Shown here piece after piece: positions 14,076 to 20,964 of a stretch of DNA of 22,571 bases (the stretch's first letter is position 1; the number at the start of each line of letters is the position of its first letter). A program made the position numbers and the translations under genes. The DNA is from CAYLZO01 sp964387775 (GTDB lineage: Bacteria; Chloroflexota; Anaerolineae; JAAYZQ01). The stretch is from NCBI GenBank assembly GCA_964387775.1, contig CAYLZO010000061.1, positions 1 to 22,571 on the forward strand. The letters are read 5' to 3'. The notes beneath the pieces are model-generated. The model was not told where the DNA came from and did no database searches. It saw only the letters and a list, made by a program, of their open reading frames with translations.

Positions 14076-14462
14076 CTTGTCCATCACCATCCGCGCCCAA
14101 TGGTAGCCTTCCTGCAGCCAGGCCACGTACTGTTGCAGCGTCTGGCGGCGGTCCGGATCGGAGGTCAGTTCGTAGACGCGGACGCCGCCCAGGTCCACGC
14201 GATTGAGCAGGCCGGCTTCGGCCAGCCCGTCGAGGACCGGCCGGATCTGCTCGGGGCGCCGGCCGATGCGCACCGCCAGGCTTTGGGCCGAATCACAAGT
14301 ATAGGGGTTCTGCACAAAAAAAGTGATGATGTCCACGCCAGACAGGTCAGAGACCAGTTTAGAGATCGTGGCCCACAGGCCGTTGCCCTCAGCCCAAGGG
14401 ATCACTGTCTCCTCGTCTGTGTCGTCTGCCGCCGGCTGGCTATCGATACGTTCGTTGTCCAA
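14073..14462 (-). CDS. Winged-helix-like hypothetical protein
   Basis: A 129-residue protein. After an acidic N-terminus it has LVSDLSGVDIITFFVQNPYTCDSAQSLAVRIGRR, then PEQIRPVLDGLAEAGLLNRVDLGGVRVYELTSD, the pattern of a winged helix (helix-turn-helix with the 'vxxxLxxLxxaGLlxr' recognition helix and a beta hairpin), similar to MarR/ArsR-type or DUF-type regulators without a metal site. The C-terminus (RQTLQQYVAWLQEGYHWARMVMDK) is one amphipathic helix. It probably binds DNA or protein; the target is unknown. The TTG start at 14462 is supported by GGAGGA nine bases upstream and by a promoter at 14517-14489. It is first in the minus-strand unit that includes the amylase fragment, TPR protein, TPP enzyme and GNAT. 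Confidence 0.7.
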   Translation of the reverse strand: MDNERIDSQPAADDTDEETVIPWAEGNGLWATISKLVSDLSGVDIITFFVQNPYTCDSAQSLAVRIGRRPEQIRPVLDGLAEAGLLNRVDLGGVRVYELTSDPDRRQTLQQYVAWLQEGYHWARMVMDK

Positions 14463-14488
14463 CGACGTGATTCCTCCCCTTCCTCACC

Positions 14489-14517
14489 ACTCTATCATCA
14501 GAGGTGGCCAGTGTCAA
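14489..14517 (-). promoter_or_regulatory. Sigma70-type promoter for the winged-helix gene
   Basis: Read on the minus strand: TTGACA (14517-14512), a 17-base spacer, TAGAGT (14494-14489), about 27 bases before the TTG start. It lies in a 168-bp divergent intergenic region shared with the PrsW-like gene; on the plus side TTGGAC at 14572 and AT-rich TATGATACAT at 14591 are only a weak promoter candidate. Confidence 0.7.
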
Positions 14518-14630
14518 TAGTACCGCTGTCCCAAGCCAGCTTTTGCCTTTCACCGCCAAGCCGCCAAGGCATTGGACAAAAGCAGAAAAGTATGATACAT
14601 TCCGGGCACATCACCCGGCGGGGAGACCTG

Positions 14631-15872
14631 ATGGGTGAGCAGCACACGCACCTGACAGATGAACTGAAGGAGATCGACCCTTTGCGAAAGCTGGCCCGCG
14701 TCCTGGTCCTCGTCGCCGGATTGTCCATCGCCGTCGCCGGGCTCATCGGCGGCCTCTCGGGCGCGCTCTTGAGCGTGCTGAGTGCCACCCAAGATCGGGT
14801 GGTGATGGTGACACTGAGCCTGTCGATCCTGGTCCTCGCGGTTGGCCTCGGTCTGGCCCTGGCCTGGCACGCCGGGCAAGCCATCGCCGGGCGGCCCTCG
14901 CGACGCTTCCGGCCCCAGTGGGCCGGGGGCGGTGTGGCCCTCTTCCTCTTGGCCGTGCCAGCCGGACAACTGGCCCTTGCGTTGGACGTGCTGCCCATCC
15001 TCACCTTTCCGCCCTTTCACATCGCAGCGGCACTCCTGCCGCCCCTGATCATCCTCGCCCTGGCCGGCCGGGGACTCGCGCGCACGGCCCGCTGGCGAGA
15101 GGTTGTCTTGCAGCTCGGCAGCGGCGCCTTTTTGTCCACGTTCCTGGCCTTCAGCCTGGAGCTCCTGGTCATTGGGGGCCTGGCAGTAGCTGTGCTGACC
15201 GTCGTCGGCCTGCAGCCCGGCGGCGCCGAGGCCCTCGACGCGTTAGCCCAGCGCCTGCAAGACCCGGCCTGGCTTCAAGACCCGGCCCAGCAGGAGCGGC
15301 TCCTGACGCGCCTGGCGGAATCCCCTTGGATTCTGGCCGCCGGCCTCCTTTTCCTGACCGGGCTGATTCCCCTCATCGAGGAGGCGGTCAAGACGGTAGG
15401 CATCGGCCTGATGGCCTACCGGCGGCCCGGCCGCGGCCGAGCGGTCCTCTGGGGGCTGGCCGGCGGGGCCGGCTTTGCCCTGGCCGAGGGCCTGTTGAAC
15501 AGCGCCGCCGACCTGAGCATCTGGGGCGGGATCGTCCTGCTGCGCGTGGGCGCCAGTCTCATGCACTGTACCACCGGGACGCTGATGGGCCTGGCCTGGT
15601 ACCACGTCCTGGCCGAACGGCGCTGGGGCCGCGGCTTGGCCCTCTACGGCGGCAGCGTAGCGGCCCACGGCCTGTGGAACGCCCTGGCGGCCGCCATGGC
15701 CGGGACCTCGCTGCTGAGCATCGGCGGCCGGGAACTCCTGGCCGGCGTAGGCACAATCGTGGTGGTCGTGCTCCTGCTCGTCGTGACGGTCGCCGCCGCC
15801 CTGGGCCTGGCGGCTTTGGTTCGTTTCGTGCACCATCAAGAGCCCCTACCCGAGGAGGCTACGAATGCGTAA
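14631..15872 (+). CDS. PrsW-like intramembrane metalloprotease family protein
   Basis: A 413-residue polytopic membrane protein with eight or more hydrophobic segments. It bears the motifs of the PrsW family: EE...K as Glu250-Glu251-x-x-Lys254 (LIEEAVKTVG), an acidic residue in the next helix (Glu286, LAEGLLN), His312 (LMHCTTGTLMG), and His346 in AAHGLWNAL. In PrsW of Bacillus such residues cut an anti-sigma factor; related proteins are mostly uncharacterised. I chose ATG 14631 (MGEQHTHLTDELKE) with GGGGAG 5 bases upstream; the frame is open far upstream but that part is antisense to the winged-helix gene. The last 8 bases overlap the lipoprotein gene, implying translational coupling and perhaps a shared process at the membrane. 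Confidence 0.85.
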   Translation: MGEQHTHLTDELKEIDPLRKLARVLVLVAGLSIAVAGLIGGLSGALLSVLSATQDRVVMVTLSLSILVLAVGLGLALAWHAGQAIAGRPSRRFRPQWAGGGVALFLLAVPAGQLALALDVLPILTFPPFHIAAALLPPLIILALAGRGLARTARWREVVLQLGSGAFLSTFLAFSLELLVIGGLAVAVLTVVGLQPGGAEALDALAQRLQDPAWLQDPAQQERLLTRLAESPWILAAGLLFLTGLIPLIEEAVKTVGIGLMAYRRPGRGRAVLWGLAGGAGFALAEGLLNSAADLSIWGGIVLLRVGASLMHCTTGTLMGLAWYHVLAERRWGRGLALYGGSVAAHGLWNALAAAMAGTSLLSIGGRELLAGVGTIVVVVLLLVVTVAAALGLAALVRFVHHQEPLPEEATNA

Positions 15873-16521
15873 ATGGCTTGTTCTTGGTTTGATACTCCTG
15901 TCGCTGGTCGGCTGCGAGCCCGAAGATTGGACCAATCGCTTGCCTTATGCCGGGCCGGTCGAGATCGGCCTGAAGCCGGGCGAGTTTCTGCCCGGCACCG
16001 AAATCCAATACCTTCGCCGAACGGAGGACGGCGCCCAAGTCTCCATCGAGGGCAAAGAGGCCCTCAAAAAGGTAGGGGACTCGGTGGAGTGGGAGGGGAA
16101 CGTGGTCAACGGTGTGAACCTGGACCAGACCTACCGCGTGGCGTTTTTCAGCGGCGACACCCTCCACCTGGCCGGCACCGTGCGCCTCATCGTCACCAAT
16201 CCCCGGGTGACCGAGGAAGAACCCAACACCGAAGCGCCGGTCCACTTTACCTTCCCGGTCGGCTACCACGTCGAAAAGGGTGCAAACATCCCCGGCACGA
16301 CCATCACCTACCTGGGCGAGACCGAACAAGGGGCGCACCTGGGCAACGTCGAGGCGTTCGAATACCGCAAGCTGGGGGATTCCATCGTCTGGGAGGGCAA
16401 GCTGCGGGCAGGAACGTGGCTGGAGTTGAACGTGCGCACGGCCCTCATCGACGAGGACAACCTGGACGTGGTCGGCACGGCGGATATATGGATTGCCCCC
16501 AGCGAGACGCCGGGCCAGTGA
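15865..16521 (+). CDS. Lipoprotein with two tandem ~80-residue repeats
   Basis: A 218-residue predicted lipoprotein: signal MRKWLVLGLILLSLVGC with lipobox Cys17. The mature part is two copies of one domain, about 29-112 and 124-211. Matching points are PVEIGLKPGEFLPGTEIQYL / PVHFTFPVGYHVEKGANIPG-TTITYL, then ..RTEDGAQV.. / ..ETEQGAHL.., KKVGDSVEWEG / RKLGDSIVWEG, and LAGTVRLIV / VVGTADIWI. Each looks like an all-beta domain. I know no function for it. ATG 15865 overlaps the end of the PrsW-like gene by 8 bases (GAGGAGG-type site just upstream), and its stop overlaps the cupin gene start by 3 bases, so all three are co-translated. As an extracytoplasmic anchored protein it might be a substrate or sensor partner of the membrane protease; that is conjecture. 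Confidence 0.82.
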   Translation: MRKWLVLGLILLSLVGCEPEDWTNRLPYAGPVEIGLKPGEFLPGTEIQYLRRTEDGAQVSIEGKEALKKVGDSVEWEGNVVNGVNLDQTYRVAFFSGDTLHLAGTVRLIVTNPRVTEEEPNTEAPVHFTFPVGYHVEKGANIPGTTITYLGETEQGAHLGNVEAFEYRKLGDSIVWEGKLRAGTWLELNVRTALIDEDNLDVVGTADIWIAPSETPGQ

Positions 16522-16877
16522 CCGGCTTTCACCACCAGCGGCTGCCGGGCTATAGCACGCTGTTATCGGGCCGCGACCCTCGGGACCCGGTCGGCTTTCG
16601 CTCTGACCGGCTCCAGATCTGGTACAACAACACCTCCGAGCCGTGGCGCGACCCGGAAACCCACGCCCACCGCGAGAGCGACGAGTGCTTTGTCGTGCTG
16701 CGGGGCACCCTGATCGTCGAAGTGGAGGGCGAGCGGTTTACCATCGGCCCGCGCGAGTTCTGCTGCTTTCCGGCGGGCGTCTTTCACAGTGTCGTCGAGG
16801 TCCATCCTCCCGTGGAGAGCTTGATGATCCGTGCCCCGTCGGTGGCCGACAAGGTCTACCGCGACCGGGAGGGCTAA
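16518..16877 (+). CDS. Cupin-domain protein
   Basis: A 119-residue single-domain cupin. Motif 1 is THAHRESDECFVVLRG (H..H....E......G, the metal-binding His-x-His and Glu) and motif 2 is EFCCFPAGVFHSV (with the last metal His). Members bind a divalent metal and act as small isomerases, dioxygenases or sugar-binding sensors; which applies here is not evident. The start is GTG 16518, whose GTGA overlaps the stop of the lipoprotein gene, giving translational coupling; the frame is open farther upstream only as antisense-like shadow of the lipoprotein. A GGGAGG near its 3' end serves the following gene. Confidence 0.82.
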   Translation: MTGFHHQRLPGYSTLLSGRDPRDPVGFRSDRLQIWYNNTSEPWRDPETHAHRESDECFVVLRGTLIVEVEGERFTIGPREFCCFPAGVFHSVVEVHPPVESLMIRAPSVADKVYRDREG

Positions 16878-16884
16878 GCGCGCC

Positions 16885-17166
16885 ATGCCGCCCCGCACCG
16901 AAAGCGACGAGAAGTACGTCCTAGACCTGGTGGCCGAGGTCCTGGCCGAACCCAACTATCGCTGGCAGCACCGCTTCCCGACGCTGCTGGGCGATCCCGG
17001 CCGGGATGGCCGGCGCCGCCGCCTGCCGGTGGACGGCTATTTTGCCCGGCACAAGCTGATTGTCGAATATTGGGAACAGCAGCACAGCGCCCCAGTGCCC
17101 ATCATGGACGAGGGACGGTGTACGGCTACGTGCTGGTCGCCCCGGTGGCCCATCGCGAGCAGGTGA
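16885..17166 (+). pseudogene. Endonuclease-like hypothetical gene, 3'-truncated
   Basis: The first ~75 residues, MPPRTESDEKYVLDLVAEVL to IVEYWEQQHSAPVPIMD, look like the N-terminal part of an uncharacterised protein with a possible PD-(D/E)xK nuclease core (Asp50 in LPVDGYF, Glu61/Glu64 in IVEYWEQQH). After IMD the frame runs on for 18 unrelated residues that are a shifted reading of the HIT gene and stops at 17166. The expected second half, with the catalytic Lys/Gln region and C-terminal helices, is not present. GGGAGG lies 11 bases before ATG 16885, so it is probably still translated after the cupin. Assignment to a nuclease-like family is by general pattern and uncertain. Confidence 0.6.
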
Positions 17167-17474
17167 GCGGCGATTTCACGCTGCACCAGTACCTGGGCCT
17201 GCAACGCGTGGTCCACGCCCTGGCCGAGGCGGTGCGGCTGGCCCTCAGGCCGGAGCGGGTCTACGTGCTGTCGTTGGGCAGCCAGCAGGCCAACGCCCAC
17301 GTCCACTGGCACGTCGTGCCTTGCTCGCCAGGCGTGCCAGTGGAGGAACAGCAGTTGGCGCTTCTCGACGCGGAAAAACGGGGCGTTTTGCAACTGAGCC
17401 CCGAGGAGGCGGAGGGGTTGGTCAGCCAGTTGCGGGCACATCTGCCCGCCTGGATGAAGGAGCGAAGGCCGTAG
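17112..17474 (+). pseudogene. HIT-family protein fragment, 5'-truncated
   Basis: From TVYGYVLVAPVAHREQVSGDF onward this is a histidine-triad (HIT) protein, a nucleotide hydrolase/transferase family; the triad His-x-His-x-His is in ANAHVHWHVVP (bases about 17289-17321). The C-terminal extension (PGVPVEEQQLALL..) fits one branch of the family. The usual first 50-60 residues, with the CxxC and the first strands, are missing: homology begins at about 17112-17118, immediately after the truncated endonuclease-like frame. The only in-frame ATG (17070) lies inside that neighbour and would add about 15 foreign residues. The triad is intact, so a residual protein could still bind nucleotides, but loss of the N-terminus makes it a probable pseudogene. 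It ends 3 bases from the convergent stress-protein gene. Confidence 0.7.
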
Positions 17475-17477
17475 ACG

Positions 17478-18314
17478 CTACTCGTCGTCCCGGTCCATGG
17501 GCCGCACGACCAGCACCGGCCGCTGGGCACGGTTGAGGATCTCGCGGGTCAGATTACCCATCAGAGCGCGGACCAAGCCGCCCGCATACTGGGAGGAGCC
17601 CAGGACGATCACGTCGTTGTCGGCCAGCTCGGCCTCCCGCAGGATCTCGTCGGCCACGATGCCCCGCCGCAGCTTCAGTTCCGAGATGTCGCATTCGGCC
17701 TTGACCACCTGGACGGCCCATCGCAACTGTCGGGCGGCCTCGGTGTCGGTTTGAAGGAGTTCGGCCAGCGTCTCTTCCATCTGCTCCAGCCCGGTGTACA
17801 TGGCCGGCATGGGGTCCAGCACGTGCAGCAGCGTCGCTTCGGCGCCGGCACCACACGCCAGCGCCGCCCCAGCCCAGATGGACAGACGGCCGTGTTCGGT
17901 GCCCGAAGCACAGACGAGGACGCGGGACAGATCCCGCTGTTCGCCCTTGACGACCAGCACCGAGCTGGTCGCCTGCTCCACGATGCGCATCGCCACCGAG
18001 TTCAAGAGCCCCTTGCGGGACCGCTTTTCGGCCAGCGAGCCGAGCACGACCAGGTCGTAGACGTTCTGCTTCATCTCGGCCATGACGACGTGCTCGGCGT
18101 TGCCCGTCTCGATCCGAACCTCAGCCGGCAGTTCGTCTGCCCGCAGCTCACCGGCGAACTCTTCAAGGGTTCGACCCAAACCCTCGACCAGGCGCTCGTC
18201 CTGGACTACGCCGAGCAAGATTACGTCGGCGGCCAGGGCCTTGGCCACCGCAACGCCGAACTGAAGCGTAACCACGCGCTGTTCCGATCCGATGGAACAC
18301 AATAGCATTTTCAT
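17478..18314 (-). CDS. Universal stress protein, two UspA domains
   Basis: A 278-residue protein of two fused UspA domains (about 1-135 and 136-278). Each begins with a strand leading to a nucleotide pocket (KMLLCSIGSEQ; SRVLVCASGTEHG) and ends with the family's G-rich ATP site and final strand: VVLGSLAEKRSRKGLLNSVAMRIVEQATSSVLVV in the first and VIVLGSSQYAGGLVRALMGNLTREILNRAQRPVLVVRP in the second. The second domain's GN-LTREIL is the closer match to ATP binders. The start is ATG 18314 (MKMLLCSIG), with GAGGAA 7 bases upstream; a TTG five codons earlier overlaps that site. It lies 37 bases after the TauE gene on the same strand. Function is inferred only from family; stress or nucleotide signalling linked to the exporter is possible. 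Confidence 0.88.
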   Translation of the reverse strand: MKMLLCSIGSEQRVVTLQFGVAVAKALAADVILLGVVQDERLVEGLGRTLEEFAGELRADELPAEVRIETGNAEHVVMAEMKQNVYDLVVLGSLAEKRSRKGLLNSVAMRIVEQATSSVLVVKGEQRDLSRVLVCASGTEHGRLSIWAGAALACGAGAEATLLHVLDPMPAMYTGLEQMEETLAELLQTDTEAARQLRWAVQVVKAECDISELKLRRGIVADEILREAELADNDVIVLGSSQYAGGLVRALMGNLTREILNRAQRPVLVVRPMDRDDE

Positions 18315-18351
18315 GACAGCGTTCCTCAAGTATCTCAGGCAGGCGCCGGTG

Positions 18352-19257
18352 TCACGGCGCTTCTATCACCCCAAACAGCTTCAGGGCAGCCAGGATGGCG
18401 CCGACGAAGGGCAGCACAGAGAACAGGAGGCGAATGCGCGGCCCGGCGAAATAGCGCGTGGCCGTCGCCCCGATCTGGGCGCCGATGGCCGCCCCGGTCT
18501 GCATGACGAGGGCCATCAAAATGTCCACGTTGCCCTTGAGAGCGTGGGTGATGGTGCCAAACCCGGCCGAGATGACGATCTCGAACAGGTCGGTGCCCAC
18601 CGCCACGTGGGTCGGCACGCCAATGACATAGACGAGCATGGGCATGCGGACAAAGCCGCCGCCCACGCCCAGCATGCCGGCCAGCAAGCCGGTCAAGAAA
18701 CTCACGCCCAGCACGATCCAGATGGAAATCGACTCGATGCCAGAATCGGGAAAGGAGACCAGGGGCGGAAGCCGGAAGCGACGCACCCGGTGGGTCATAC
18801 CCTGGAAGGCCAGGGCGTCTTTGGCCTCCATCTGCTCGGTGCGCACCATCTGGAGCGACCGCAGGCTCTCCCAGGCCGTGAACAGCCCGATGACCACCAG
18901 GATGACCAGGTAGGCCAGGCCGATCACCTCGTCCACGTTGCCCATCTCCTCCAGCCACTCGATGACGCGGGCGCCGATCTCGACGCCGGGCAGGGTGCCG
19001 AGGATCATCAGCACGCCCAATTTGACGTCCACGTGGCCCAGGACGCGGTGGCGGCGGGCGGCCACAATCGACTTGCCCGTCATGTGGGCCAGGTCGGTGC
19101 CGACGACAAAGTTCATCGGCACGCCGACCAGCCACATCATGGGCCCGGCCAAGAACCCCCCGCCCACACCGAAAAAGCCGCCCAGCAAGCCGACGAGGAA
19201 ACCTACGCCTGCCAGAAAGAGAGGGTTGACCGTTACGCCCGCGATGGGAAAATACAA
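18352..19257 (-). CDS. TauE/SafE-family sulfite/anion permease
   Basis: A 301-residue membrane protein with two TauE/SafE half-repeats. The first starts LAGVGFLVGLLGGFFGVGGGFLAGPMM and continues VGTDLAHMTGKSIVAARRHRVLGHVDVKLG; the second repeats the same theme at GVSFLTGLLAGMLGVGGGFVRMPML..VGTDLFEIVISAGFGTITHALKGNVDILMAL. The family moves sulfite, taurine-derived sulfonates or other organic anions; no sulfur gene beside it tells which (ThiI, a sulfur-relay enzyme, lies further upstream on this strand). A long charged loop (about 125-170) joins the halves. The TTG start at 19257 is preceded by GAGGCGAG, and the same TTG context begins the truncated copy upstream. The 82-residue membrane gene ends 12 bases before it and is likely co-transcribed. 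Confidence 0.88.
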   Translation of the reverse strand: MYFPIAGVTVNPLFLAGVGFLVGLLGGFFGVGGGFLAGPMMWLVGVPMNFVVGTDLAHMTGKSIVAARRHRVLGHVDVKLGVLMILGTLPGVEIGARVIEWLEEMGNVDEVIGLAYLVILVVIGLFTAWESLRSLQMVRTEQMEAKDALAFQGMTHRVRRFRLPPLVSFPDSGIESISIWIVLGVSFLTGLLAGMLGVGGGFVRMPMLVYVIGVPTHVAVGTDLFEIVISAGFGTITHALKGNVDILMALVMQTGAAIGAQIGATATRYFAGPRIRLLFSVLPFVGAILAALKLFGVIEAP

Positions 19258-19269
19258 GGTACTCGCCTC

Positions 19270-19518
19270 TTACTCCAAACGCTCCAGCCCCAGCCGGCTG
19301 ATGAGAAAGGAAGTGATGAACTCCAGGACCACCCCTTGGGCCAGGATCAAGCCCAGCGCCACAAAGGCGTAGAGGATCAGGTTGGTGGAAAAGAGTTCTT
19401 CCAACGGATCACCCAGGAACCGCAGGACGAGAAAAAAATAGACCACGACCAGGGCGGCGTACAGCAGCACCTCGATGGCAAAGTTCCGAATCAACATCCG
19501 CACGCGCAGATCTTTCAC
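19270..19518 (-). CDS. Small two-helix membrane protein
   Basis: An 82-residue protein that I do not recognise. It has two hydrophobic helices, about 13-36 (FAIEVLLYAALVVVYFFLVL) and 46-66 (NLILYAFVALGLILAQGVVL), a positive N-terminus (MKDLRVRMLIR) and a charged C-terminus (SRLGLERLE). Similar small proteins often sit next to TauE/SafE permeases and stress proteins; here it overlaps no gene and lies 12 bases before the TauE start. The GTG start at 19518 has a strong AAGGAGG five bases upstream, and a promoter is at 19589-19561. It is probably a subunit or accessory of the permease. Confidence 0.7.
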   Translation of the reverse strand: MKDLRVRMLIRNFAIEVLLYAALVVVYFFLVLRFLGDPLEELFSTNLILYAFVALGLILAQGVVLEFITSFLISRLGLERLE

Positions 19519-19560
19519 GATGGCCTCCTTGACCCCAATTCACCCCCTGGAGTGGAGCTA

Positions 19561-19589
19561 ATCGTATCACAAAACCCGTTTGCTGTCAA
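19561..19589 (-). promoter_or_regulatory. Sigma70-type promoter for the small membrane protein-TauE-Usp unit
   Basis: On the minus strand TTGACA (19589-19584), a 17-base spacer and TACGAT (19566-19561), 43 bases before the GTG at 19518. It lies directly beside the broken end of the truncated TauE copy. Confidence 0.7.
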
Positions 19590-19604
19590 CGGCCCAGCCA
19601 CGAC

Positions 19605-19793
19605 CGACTTGCCCGTCATGTGGGCCAGGTCGGTGCCCACCACAAAGTTCATGGGCACGCCGACCAGCCACATCATCGGCCCGGCCAGAAATCCGCCCCC
19701 CACACCAAAAAAGCCACCCAACAAACCAACCAGGAAGCCGACGCCTGCCAGGAACAGAGGATTAACCACGACGTCAGCGATGGGAAAATGCAA
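19605..19793 (-). pseudogene. Truncated duplicate of the TauE/SafE gene (N-terminal part only)
   Basis: From TTG 19793 the frame reads MHFPIADVVVNPLFLAGVGF and goes on almost identically to the first ~65 residues of the full permease, as far as HMTGKSVVA. Only about four residues differ over that span (Y/H, G/D, T/V, I/V), while the DNA shows many more, mostly silent, differences. It then breaks off into 25 unrelated residues. The full protein continues ARRHRVLGHV. So an older gene copy, of which only the start is left, lies upstream of the intact one, separated from it by the small membrane protein gene and its promoter. The copy starts 7 bases downstream of the thiI stop. Silent divergence suggests that it was under selection as a protein before it was lost. 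Confidence 0.85.
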
Positions 19794-19799
19794 AGCCCC

Positions 19800-20963
19800 C
19801 TATCCTTCCACCGTCTCCAGCCGGGCAGCCGCCAGGCCGGTCTCCACCAGGGCCGCGACGTCCAGGTTGGCCTCTGCGGCCTCCACCTCGTCCAGCGAGG
19901 GGCGGGTCAGCACCCGGCGAGGCATCAGAAACTGGCAACAGTCGTCGCTCGCTTCAATCGACAGCTCGTAGGTGCCGATGGCCTGCGCCTGGTCCACGAT
20001 CTCTAGCTTGTCAAAACCGACGAGGGGGCGCAACACCGGCAGTGCCGTGACGTCCTCGATGACGCCCAGGCTCTCCAGCGTCTGCGACGAGACCTGGCCC
20101 AGGTTTTCGCCGGTGACGAGGGCCAGGCCCCGCTCGCGCCGGGTCAGGGCCTCGGCGATGCGGAACATCAGCCGCCGGTAGAGGAGCACGCGCGGCGCCG
20201 CCGGCGCGCTGACCACGATCTGCTGCTGGAGCTCGCCGATGGGCACCACGTAGTAGCGCGACGACAGGCCATAGGCGCCCAGCGTCTCGACCAGGCGGCG
20301 GATCTTGTCCTCCGAGCTGAGCCAGTTGCCAAAGGGGCCGCTGTGAAAGTGGATGGGCACCACGTGACAACCCCGCTTTAGCGCGTAGAAACCGGCCACC
20401 GGCGAGTCGATGCCGCCCGACAGGAGCAGCCCCACCCGGCCGCTGGCCCCCACGGGCAAGCCGCCGATGCCCTCCACCCGGTCGACGTAGAACAAAATTT
20501 CCTCGGACAGGACCTCGGCGTGGACCGTCAACTCGGGATCGCCCAGGTCCACCGGCCAGCCGGTGGCTGCCTGTACAGCAGCCCCCACCTTGACGTTGAT
20601 CTCCTCCGAGGTGAGGGGAAACTGTTTGTCGGCCCGCCGGGCCGAAATCCGGAACGAGCGGGGGGAGCGCCCCTTCACCGCGCTGACCACAGCTTCGGAG
20701 AGGGCCGCCACCTCTTTCGGCACCCGCCGGGCCGGCGCAAAGTAGGCGATGCCGGGTACGGTGCGCAGCCGTTCCAGGGCGGCTGCCCGGTCACCCTCCG
20801 GCTCCAGCTCGACCAGGAAGCGTCCGGGCAGCCGCTGGACCCCAATGACACCCAGGCCCGCCAGGCGCGCGCCGATATTCCGCTGGAGCTGCCGCTCAAA
20901 ATAGGGGCGATTCTTGCCCTTTAGGCCGATCTCGGCATAGTGGACGACGATGTACTGGGCCAT
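19800..20963 (-). CDS. thiI: tRNA 4-thiouridine synthase ThiI, rhodanese-less form
   Basis: A 387-residue enzyme that adenylates U8 of tRNA and replaces its oxygen with sulfur; in some bacteria it also helps to make the thiazole of thiamine. An N-terminal ferredoxin-like part (VVHYAEIGLKGKNRPYFERQL) is followed by the THUMP domain (about 60-165, with RISARRADKQFPLTSEEIN) and the PP-loop ATP site LLLSGGIDSPVAG (179-191). A conserved Cys pair is in EASDDCCQFLMPR. The rhodanese domain of the E. coli enzyme (C-terminal ~100 residues, sulfur-carrying Cys) is absent, as in most Gram-positive and related forms, so sulfur must be delivered by a cysteine desulfurase, none of which is in the window. 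ATG 20963 is 1 base after the FdrA-like stop, with AAGGCGGG inside that gene's end. Confidence 0.93.
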   Translation of the reverse strand: MAQYIVVHYAEIGLKGKNRPYFERQLQRNIGARLAGLGVIGVQRLPGRFLVELEPEGDRAAALERLRTVPGIAYFAPARRVPKEVAALSEAVVSAVKGRSPRSFRISARRADKQFPLTSEEINVKVGAAVQAATGWPVDLGDPELTVHAEVLSEEILFYVDRVEGIGGLPVGASGRVGLLLSGGIDSPVAGFYALKRGCHVVPIHFHSGPFGNWLSSEDKIRRLVETLGAYGLSSRYYVVPIGELQQQIVVSAPAAPRVLLYRRLMFRIAEALTRRERGLALVTGENLGQVSSQTLESLGVIEDVTALPVLRPLVGFDKLEIVDQAQAIGTYELSIEASDDCCQFLMPRRVLTRPSLDEVEAAEANLDVAALVETGLAAARLETVEG

Positions 20964-20964
20964 G

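Noticed and set aside
14100..14630. Upstream extension of the PrsW-like frame
   Set aside because: It is antisense to the winged-helix gene and has no ribosome site; ATG 14631 has GGGGAG.
18292..19971. Very long plus-strand open frame of 559 codons, His/Gln/Asp-rich
   Set aside because: It is antisense to the stress protein, TauE, small membrane protein and TauE copy, crosses their promoter, and its composition is that expected of a shadow frame in high-GC DNA.
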